From contig JAJZSA010000003.1 in assembly GCA_021822115.1 (NCBI GenBank), positions 1-64,000 on the forward strand: a stretch of 64,000 nt of DNA, written 5' to 3'. The notes under the pieces were generated by a model. It was not told the origin of the DNA and did no database searches. It saw only the letters and a program-made list of their open reading frames with translations. Position numbers and translations under genes: made by a program. Of this stretch, positions 57,446 through 64,000 are shown piece by piece. How positions within the stretch are numbered: the first letter of the stretch is position 1; each line of letters opens with the position of its first letter. The DNA comes from Pseudomonadota bacterium. GTDB lineage: Bacteria; Pseudomonadota; Gammaproteobacteria; Burkholderiales; Gallionellaceae.

Positions 57446-60400
57446 CCCGCCGCCTTGCCGCCGCGCAGCAACGCCAGCGCAGCATCGAAATCGAAGTTAT
57501 CCAATGCCGTCGCGATCTTCTTGCGGGTGTGGCTGTCGATCACGCCCTGCAATTCCGCCGTTTTCGCCTGCCACAGATCGGTCGCCGCGAAATCGCCTTG
57601 CTCCAGCAAGTTTTCCAGCTCGTCCAGCCAGCCAGGCCGCTCGGCCGCAGCAGAGGCGATTTCGTCGTCGCCCCCGTCAGCGCCTGCGCTGTCTTCAGCC
57701 GTGATGGCAAAGTACTCACGCAACCCCTGCATCAGCGGCGCCAGCACCGCTGCCAATCCGATCAGCGCCTCCGGGCTGACAGGCTGTTGCTGCTTGAGTG
57801 CGTTCTCTATCGTCGCGGCATGCGCCTGCAACGCCTCGGCCCCCAAAGTGCCGGCCAACCCCTTGAGGGTGTGCGCATAACGTTCCGCCTCCTGCCGCTG
57901 ACCGATCGCCAGCATGGCCCCCAGGTCATGGGAGGCACGCGCATAGTCGATGGCGAACTGACGCAACAGCTTGAGATAGACATCCGCCATGCCCGCGGCG
58001 CGGCGCACGCCCGCCGTGGCATCCAGCCCGGCGATCTGCGGCAATGCAGGCGCACCGGATCGGACCGCCGCCGCTTTAGCGGCCGGCGCAGCAGGTGCGG
58101 TCGCCGCAGCACGCCGGAAACCTTCGACCACGGCATACAGCTCATCCGGCTCGATGGGTTTGGTGACATGCGCATTCATGCCCAGCGCCTTGCAGCGCTC
58201 GCGCTCCTCGGCCATGGCATGCGCCGTCATGGCGACGATGGGCAGCCGGAAATAACGCGCATCGGCACGCAGGCGACACGTGGCTTCGTAGCCATCCATC
58301 ACCGGCATCTGCAAGTCCATCAGCACCACGTCGTAATGTTCATCGTGATGTTTCTCCAGCAATGCCAATGCCTCCTGGCCATGGTTGGCGACATCGACTT
58401 GCGCACCCTTGGATTCCAGCAGCTCGACGGCCAGTTGCTGGTTGATCGGGTTGTCCTCGGCCAGCAGAATGCGCATGCCGGCGAGACTGACCTCGGCCTG
58501 TGCATCCACCGCATTCAGCTCGTGCGTCTCGGCCCCGGTCAAGGTGCGCAGCAGGCCGCGCAATGCATCCGGCAACACCGGCTTGCTGAGGAACTGCGTC
58601 GCGCCCAGCTTCTGCGCGACATCGTGCATATTGTCCGAGTCGTAGGCGGAAACGATGACCGGCAGCGGCGGCTGGTGCAGCTCGAGCGCCTGCATGCGTT
58701 TGAGCACCTGCGCGCCATCCATGCCGGGCATCACCCAGTCCAGCAACATCAGGTTGAACGGATTGTCTTCGCGCTCGCCTTGCTCGATGGCGTGCAAGGC
58801 CTCTTCTCCCGATGCCACCGTCACCACCCCCAGCGGGCGGCGCGTGGCTCCCACGCGCAATGCGCCCAACAGCTCGCCGAGCACGGTGCGCGCTTCGGAG
58901 CGGTCATCCACCACCAGCACGCGCAACTGATCGACGCCTTCCAGCGAGGGCGCCTGCAACTCGGCGGCAGGCACCAGCGGGAACACCGCATTGAACAGGA
59001 AGGTGGTGCCGACGCCGGCTTCGCTCTCGACCCAGATCTTGCCGCCCATCAGCTCGACCAGCTTCTTGCTGATGGTGAGTCCCAGCCCGGTGCCGCCATA
59101 CTTGCGCGTGGTCGAACCGTCGGCCTGGGTGAATTCCTGGAACAGGCGTCCCACCTGCTCCGGCGTCATGCCGATGCCGGTGTCGCTCACCGCGAAGCGC
59201 AACTTGAGCGCGTCGTCCAGACGCTCTTCGACACGCACGGTGACCTTGACGTAACCCTGATGGGTGAACTTGACCGAGTTAGACAGCAGGTTGGTGATGA
59301 CCTGCCCCAGACGCAACGCATCGCCCATCAAGGCGCTGCCCTTGTCGAGCAGCACCGGATCGGACAGATCGAGCAGCAATTCGATCTCGTTCTCGTGCGC
59401 TTTCTGGCGCAGCATCGCCAGCGAGTTGCCCACCACATCCTCCAGGCGGAAGCGCACCTGCTCCAGATCCAGCTTGCCGGCCTCCACCTTGGAGAAATCG
59501 AGGATGTCGTTGATGATGCCCAGCAGCGACTTGCCAGCGTTGTGGATCTTGTTCACATAGTCGTGCTGGCGCGTATCGAGGTCGGTCTTGAGCGCGAGAT
59601 AGGCCAGGCCGATGATGGCGTTCATCGGCGTGCGGATCTCGTGGCTCATGTTGGCGAGGAACATCGACTTGGCGCGGGTCGCCTCTTCCGCGCGCTGGTT
59701 CGCCTCTTCCAGCTCATGCTGCACCTGCTGCCGCAACTCGATGTCGCTGGCGATGGATTGCGCCATGCCGTTGAAGGTATGCCCGAGGGCGAGCAGCTCA
59801 TCCACGCCGCCGCGCACATCGGCACGCGTGGAATAATCGTTGGCCGCCAGACGTGCGGCCGCTCCCGCCAGCTCGCCGATCGGTTGCAACACGCTGCGGC
59901 GTACCGTCCAGAACGCCACCACCACCAGCGTGATGGTCAGCATCATGCTGGCCAGGGTGAGGTAGATCCAGTATTGCAACGCATCGCCCGCTTCATCCAC
60001 CTGGATGCGCGTGCGTGCATCGGTCAAGCGCACCAGCTCGTCCACCGCCTGCGCCAGCGTCGCACGCAAACGGTTGTAGTCCTGTCCGTTCACGATGCGG
60101 CTGGCGTATTCGAGCTGCGGCTTGCCGTCATCCACGAAATCCTGCTTCTTCGGGTCGTACAGTCCCTGCGTTGCGGCAAAGGCGATCTGCTCGACCTGCT
60201 TCATCGCATCGGTGGCCGCCAGCACCGCATTCAGCGCCGTGAACTCCTCGCGGCTGAACCCCAGCGACTTCATCTTCTCCGCCAACGACACGCGCGCACC
60301 GCGTTCCGGCAACACATGCGCGATCTCGCCGGCGATCACGCGGTCCCAATAGGTGTTCGGATTGAAGTGTTCCGGCGCCGGCTTCTCACCCTGACGGATG

Positions 60401-60648
60401 GCCAGGATGTCGTAGTAATACATCAGGTAGCGCGTCTCGGCCGTGCTGGAATAGGCGCGCACCAGCCGGGTGAGGTGTTCCGTCTCCTGGCGCAGGTTCT
60501 GCATCAGTTCCACCGCCTGCTGGCGATGCGCCTGCGCCGACAGCACCGACACATGCGCACGCTGGATCTGCCACAGGAAGAACCCGTTGGCCAGCAGCGC
60601 GCACAACACGACGCCGGAAAACACTGCGGAGAGCTGCTTCAGCTTCAC
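57442..60648 (-). CDS. hybrid sensor histidine kinase (HK-REC-REC-HPt)
   Basis: A 1068-residue kinase. TM1 (about 8-28), periplasmic helical sensor domain (about 30-225), TM2 (225-247), HAMP (248-300), HisKA with phospho-His in [12 protein letters not shown] (about 335), HATPase_c (445-555; [15 protein letters not shown]), REC1 (575-695; [11 protein letters not shown]), REC2 (725-840; [21 protein letters not shown]) and a C-terminal HPt ([13 protein letters not shown], about 926). It is a full phosphorelay in one chain. It lies between a REC-only gene and the HD-GYP gene, its likely output. Confidence 0.96.
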   Translation of the reverse strand: MKLKQLSAVFSGVVLCALLANGFFLWQIQRAHVSVLSAQAHRQQAVELMQNLRQETEHLTRLVRAYSSTAETRYLMYYYDILAIRQGEKPAPEHFNPNTYWDRVIAGEIAHVLPERGARVSLAEKMKSLGFSREEFTALNAVLAATDAMKQVEQIAFAATQGLYDPKKQDFVDDGKPQLEYASRIVNGQDYNRLRATLAQAVDELVRLTDARTRIQVDEAGDALQYWIYLTLASMMLTITLVVVAFWTVRRSVLQPIGELAGAAARLAANDYSTRADVRGGVDELLALGHTFNGMAQSIASDIELRQQVQHELEEANQRAEEATRAKSMFLANMSHEIRTPMNAIIGLAYLALKTDLDTRQHDYVNKIHNAGKSLLGIINDILDFSKVEAGKLDLEQVRFRLEDVVGNSLAMLRQKAHENEIELLLDLSDPVLLDKGSALMGDALRLGQVITNLLSNSVKFTHQGYVKVTVRVEERLDDALKLRFAVSDTGIGMTPEQVGRLFQEFTQADGSTTRKYGGTGLGLTISKKLVELMGGKIWVESEAGVGTTFLFNAVFPLVPAAELQAPSLEGVDQLRVLVVDDRSEARTVLGELLGALRVGATRRPLGVVTVASGEEALHAIEQGEREDNPFNLMLLDWVMPGMDGAQVLKRMQALELHQPPLPVIVSAYDSDNMHDVAQKLGATQFLSKPVLPDALRGLLRTLTGAETHELNAVDAQAEVSLAGMRILLAEDNPINQQLAVELLESKGAQVDVANHGQEALALLEKHHDEHYDVVLMDLQMPVMDGYEATCRLRADARYFRLPIVAMTAHAMAEERERCKALGMNAHVTKPIEPDELYAVVEGFRRAAATAPAAPAAKAAAVRSGAPALPQIAGLDATAGVRRAAGMADVYLKLLRQFAIDYARASHDLGAMLAIGQRQEAERYAHTLKGLAGTLGAEALQAHAATIENALKQQQPVSPEALIGLAAVLAPLMQGLREYFAITAEDSAGADGGDDEIASAAAERPGWLDELENLLEQGDFAATDLWQAKTAELQGVIDSHTRKKIATALDNFDFDAALALLRGGKAAG

Positions 60649-60672
60649 TGCGACGATCCCTGCCTGCCGCGC

Positions 60673-61182
60673 TCAACGCTTGGCGAACGGCTGCGCCCAC
60701 ATGTAAGCGCGCAACTGGTCCAGCTCGGAGGCGCGCAACATGGCCTCGCCCTGCCAGCGCACATTTTCGCGCCGCAGATAGTCCTGCATGAATTTGATAC
60801 GCAGATGGGTGCCGACGCGCGCCACGATGATCGGCGGGCTGATCGGTTTGTGGATGAAGTCGACCGCCCCGATGGAGAACCCCAGCTCCTCGTCCTCCAC
60901 TTCGGACTTGGCAGTCAGGAAGATCACCGGGATGTCGCGCGTCACCGAATTCGCCTTCAGGCGGCGACACACTTCGAAGCCGTCGATCTCCGGCATCATC
61001 ACATCGAGCAGGATCAGGTCCGGCATTACCGACAACGCCAGTTCCAGCGCCTTGTCGCCGTTGTTCGCCAGGTGCACCTTGCACTCCCCGCTCAACACCT
61101 TGGCCACCAGCGTCAGATTGGCGGGCGTGTCGTCCACCACCATGATCTTCGGTCGCTCATTCTTGTCGGCAATTCCCGTCAT
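60673..61182 (-). CDS. single-domain response regulator (REC only)
   Basis: A 169-residue protein: REC with [34 protein letters not shown] (acceptor Asp about 57) and [12 protein letters not shown], followed by a short helical tail without an output domain. It is very close in sequence to the REC part of the HD-GYP protein two genes on, pointing to a duplication. Start at 61182 with GAGGAAAG before the ATG. First gene of the operon; it may act as a phosphate sink or bind a protein partner. Confidence 0.92.
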   Translation of the reverse strand: MTGIADKNERPKIMVVDDTPANLTLVAKVLSGECKVHLANNGDKALELALSVMPDLILLDVMMPEIDGFEVCRRLKANSVTRDIPVIFLTAKSEVEDEELGFSIGAVDFIHKPISPPIIVARVGTHLRIKFMQDYLRRENVRWQGEAMLRASELDQLRAYMWAQPFAKR

Positions 61183-61338
61183 TTCTTTCCTCACGTACAT
61201 GACAATGCCGCACCGGCCATCCGGCCCGGCGCGCTCCCTACCCCCACAGCTCCATCCGCGGCGCTTTGTATCAAGCATGCGTCCATGAAGCGTCCATGGG
61301 CATTGCGCCGTCGCCTTCTCCGTAGCCATAATAAAAAG

Positions 61339-64000
61339 ATGATGTCCCAATCACGCCCCGACTCCGCTGCCCCGCTGCTGCAACTGCAACTGCTGGGCGG
61401 CCTCGACATCCGCATCGGCACAGCCGCGCCCAACGAGGCCGGTTATGCCAAGTTGCGCGCCCTGCTGGTCTACCTGGCGCTGGCCGCGGGCAAGCCGTTG
61501 CGACGCGACCACCTGGCCACGCTGTTCTGGCCCGACATGACGAGCAGTGCGGCACGGCAGAACCTGCGTCGCGCGCTGTTCAATCTGAAAACGCTGCTCG
61601 GCGATGCCAGCCAGTTGCTCGCATCCACCACGCAAGACGTGACACTGGCCACCACCGGCCTGCATCTGGATGTGACGGAGTTCACGCGCGAGCATGATTT
61701 TTCCGACGCCGCACAGATGGCGCGCATGGCGGCGCTGTATCGCGGCGAATTCATGGCCGGCTTCATGTTGCCGGAATGCCCGGAGTTCGAGGACTGGTTG
61801 CAGGCACAACGCGAAGCGCTGCATCGGCGCGCATTGCTGCTGCTCGACCGACTCGTGCTCTGCCATGAGCGCAACGATGCCCACCAGCAAGCCTTACCTT
61901 ACGCCCTGCATTACGCGGCGCTGCAACCGTGGGACGAGGCCGGACAACGCCGTGCGATGCGCCTGCTGGTGCAGAACGGCCAGGACAGTGCCGCGCTGTC
62001 GCACTACGACGCATTCCGCAAACTGCTGAAATCCGAACTCGGTGTCCTGCCCGAAGCGGAAACCTGTGTGCTGGCCGAGCGCATCCGCCAAGGCGAACTG
62101 CTCCCGCGCATGGCCGCACCGCTCGCACCAGGCGTCCCCCCGCTGGCGGAACGCCGACAAGTGAGCGTGTTGTATTGCGAGCTGCCCGTCGCGCTGCAAG
62201 ACGATCCGGAAGAAACCATGGCGCGCTTGCGCGGACCGCAGGAACGTTGCGCCGAGATCATCCGCCGCTGCGGTGGACATATCGTGCAGACCCACGGCGG
62301 CAGCCTGCTGGCCTATTTCGGTTATCCGCAGGCGAGCGAAGATGCGGCGCGCCACGCGGTACAGGCCGCGCTGGAACTAGGCCGCGCCGAGCTGGAGGGC
62401 AGCGAGGCGAGTGCCTGCGTGCATACCGGGCTGATCGTCACCGGCGGCGACGCCATGCCGGACACGGCCGGCAAGACCACCAAGCTGGCGATGCAACTGC
62501 GCCACGGCGCCGCCCCCCACCGCGCGGTCATCAGCGAGGCGACACAGCGCATCGTCGCCGGCTATTTCGATTGCACGCCGCTGGGCACGCACGCGTTCCC
62601 CGGCATCGCCGGCGAAGTGGCGCTGTTCGCCGTGGCCGGTGCAAGTGGTGCGCGCACGCGGCTCGAAGCCGCCGCCCGATTGACGCCGCTGGCCGGCAGG
62701 CAACACGAGATCGCCGCACTCATGGCCGCCTGGTCCGCCGCCACACGCGGCACGCGGCGCCTGATGCTGGTGCAGGGCGAAGCGGGTATCGGCAAATCGC
62801 GCCTGCTGCTGGCGCTGCAAGAGGCGCTGCGCGGACAACCCTGCGCCCTGCCCGAGTTGCGCTGTTTCCCGGAACACAGCCAATCGCCCTTCCATCCGTT
62901 CATCGCCATGCTGGAAGCCTTGCTGCACTGTGCAGCGGACGACACCCCGCCGCAACGATTCGAAAGACTGGCGCAGTATCTGACCACGCATCTCCCCGCC
63001 CGCGTCGCCGAAGCCGTGCCCTTGCTGGCCGCGCTGATGTCGTTGCCGCTGCGCGAGCCTTACCGCATGCCCGCCTTCCCGCCGGCGAAGCTCAAGGAAA
63101 TGACCATCGCACTGCTGCTGGAATGGCTATGCACACTCGCGGCACGACAACCCGTGCTGATGGTGATCGAGGATATGCACTGGATCGATCCCTCATCGCT
63201 GGAGCTGCTCAACCGCTTCGTCGAAGAGGATGCGCCCTGTGCCGTGCTGGCGCTCGGCACGGCGCGCCCCGAGTTCGTGCCGCCCTGGACGGCACACCGC
63301 TTCACGACCTTGCCGCTGGGCCAGCTCGCAGCACCGGACGTGCTGACGATGATCGCGGCACTGAGACAAGATTGGACGCCCGCACAAGCGGCGCACATCG
63401 CGGCGCATACCGACGGCGTGCCGCTGTTCATCGAAGAGATGGCGCGTTTCAGTACCCACGGGGAAACCCCCGGTATCCCGGCCACGCTGCACGACTTGCT
63501 GGCGGTACGCATGGACACGTTGGGCAACGCCAGGCACACCGCCCAGCTCGCCGCCACGCTGAGGCGCGAGTTCCGCCTGGACTGGCTCCAGCGCCTCGCC
63601 CCGACGGACGACTTCCCCGCCCGGCTGGCCGCCCTGTACAACAGCGGATTGGTGCTGCCGGCACAGGGCACGACGGCGCAATTCAAACACGCGCTGATCC
63701 AGCAAGCGGCCTACGAATCGCAAACACGACAGGACAGGCAGGCCGCGCACCAGCGCATCGCGCGCATGCTGCAAAGCGATGAAGCGGAGTTCATCGCCAA
63801 ACAGCCGGAACTGCTGGCGCAGCATCTCGCGGCAGGCGGAGAGACGCTCCCGGCCATCGAATACTGGATGCTGGCCGGACAGCGCGCGGTACAACTTTCC
63901 GCCAACGCAGAAGCCATCGGCCACTTCAACAACGGACTCGCGCTGCTGCCGCAGTTGCCAGAGTCGGCCGAACGCGACCGGCTCGAAGCCGCACTCAACC
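61339..64000 (+). CDS. BTAD-cyclase-like-AAA ATPase regulator, 3' end outside the window
   Basis: An open frame of 887 codons runs to the last base. Parts in order: N-terminal winged-helix-like segment (LQLQLLGGLDIRIG, KLRALLVYLALAAGKPLRRDHLATLFW; about 14-75), BTAD repeats (about 95-250), a class III nucleotide-cyclase-like domain (about 275-430), and a STAND/AAA ATPase with Walker A GEAGIGKSRLL (about 479) and Walker B LMVIEDMHWIDPSS (about 610). In the cyclase part the usual F-C-D-L reads Y-C-E-L and the G-D-G metal motif reads G-G-S, so it is probably not catalytic. Divergent from the kinase operon. Target genes unknown. Confidence 0.9.
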   Translation, partial: MMSQSRPDSAAPLLQLQLLGGLDIRIGTAAPNEAGYAKLRALLVYLALAAGKPLRRDHLATLFWPDMTSSAARQNLRRALFNLKTLLGDASQLLASTTQDVTLATTGLHLDVTEFTREHDFSDAAQMARMAALYRGEFMAGFMLPECPEFEDWLQAQREALHRRALLLLDRLVLCHERNDAHQQALPYALHYAALQPWDEAGQRRAMRLLVQNGQDSAALSHYDAFRKLLKSELGVLPEAETCVLAERIRQGELLPRMAAPLAPGVPPLAERRQVSVLYCELPVALQDDPEETMARLRGPQERCAEIIRRCGGHIVQTHGGSLLAYFGYPQASEDAARHAVQAALELGRAELEGSEASACVHTGLIVTGGDAMPDTAGKTTKLAMQLRHGAAPHRAVISEATQRIVAGYFDCTPLGTHAFPGIAGEVALFAVAGASGARTRLEAAARLTPLAGRQHEIAALMAAWSAATRGTRRLMLVQGEAGIGKSRLLLALQEALRGQPCALPELRCFPEHSQSPFHPFIAMLEALLHCAADDTPPQRFERLAQYLTTHLPARVAEAVPLLAALMSLPLREPYRMPAFPPAKLKEMTIALLLEWLCTLAARQPVLMVIEDMHWIDPSSLELLNRFVEEDAPCAVLALGTARPEFVPPWTAHRFTTLPLGQLAAPDVLTMIAALRQDWTPAQAAHIAAHTDGVPLFIEEMARFSTHGETPGIPATLHDLLAVRMDTLGNARHTAQLAATLRREFRLDWLQRLAPTDDFPARLAALYNSGLVLPAQGTTAQFKHALIQQAAYESQTRQDRQAAHQRIARMLQSDEAEFIAKQPELLAQHLAAGGETLPAIEYWMLAGQRAVQLSANAEAIGHFNNGLALLPQLPESAERDRLEAALN

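Overview
This 64 kb window is chromosomal DNA of a Gram-negative, high-GC bacterium, most probably a betaproteobacterium. The evidence is the gene content and order: rpsU-yqeY-dnaG-rpoD, rplM-rpsI, ErpA-type Fe-S carrier, Coq7, trimeric-type porins, and a prpB-prpC-acnD-prpF methylcitrate cluster. I lean towards the Nitrosomonadales (Gallionellaceae-like) because of the many c-di-GMP and hybrid-kinase genes, but that is only an inference. Coding is dense, genes overlap by ATGA or TGATG, and sigma70 promoters often have TGn-extended -10 boxes. The ends cut through two genes: relA at the left, and a large BTAD-cyclase-ATPase regulator at the right.

Layout. 0-5.6 kb: the 3' part of relA, then a minus-strand operon (pirin, two YceI proteins, Old Yellow Enzyme, glutaredoxin-like protein) with a divergent LysR regulator. 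5.6-9.6 kb: a compact, visibly A+T-richer integrative element inserted in the 3' end of a CAT-anticodon tRNA gene. It carries a phiX174/inovirus-like HUH replication initiator, small proteins of unknown function, an HTH excisionase-like gene and a tyrosine integrase, and no recognisable capsid genes. 9.6-16 kb: the macromolecular synthesis operon and tyrS. 15.7-27.7 kb: cell-wall genes (M23 peptidase, anmK, bactofilin), erpA, argC, rpsI/rplM, lipid and envelope genes, coq7, a porin with an FNR-type site, and trpC. 27.8-36.6 kb: proA, a lipoyl-bearing E3 (lpdA), membrane and outer-membrane proteins, a DUF4105 protein, a lipoprotein esterase and an M17 aminopeptidase.

36.8-45.3 kb is a signalling stretch: a chemoreceptor-like protein followed by an EAL protein, then thyA-folA, then a 1198-residue Cache-PAS-GAF-PAS-GGDEF-EAL protein preceded by a strong structured RNA leader. 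45.4-54.5 kb is a complete propionate/2-methylcitrate pathway: GntR regulator with two TTGTCGACA-type operators, prpB, prpC, acnD, prpF and prpE. Its intergenic gaps hold three different families of palindromic dispersed repeats.

54.5-61.2 kb is a minus-strand operon that couples a REC-only regulator, a hybrid histidine kinase with HPt, a REC-HD-GYP phosphodiesterase, an outer-membrane barrel and a small periplasmic phosphate-binding-like protein. It reads as one sensory system. Divergent from it, the window ends in a BTAD transcriptional regulator with a cyclase-like domain whose metal-binding aspartates appear lost, followed by an AAA-type ATPase.

The strongest candidates for something undescribed are the tRNA-borne HUH-Rep element (5582-9558) and the binding-protein/barrel/hybrid-kinase/HD-GYP operon (54554-61182).
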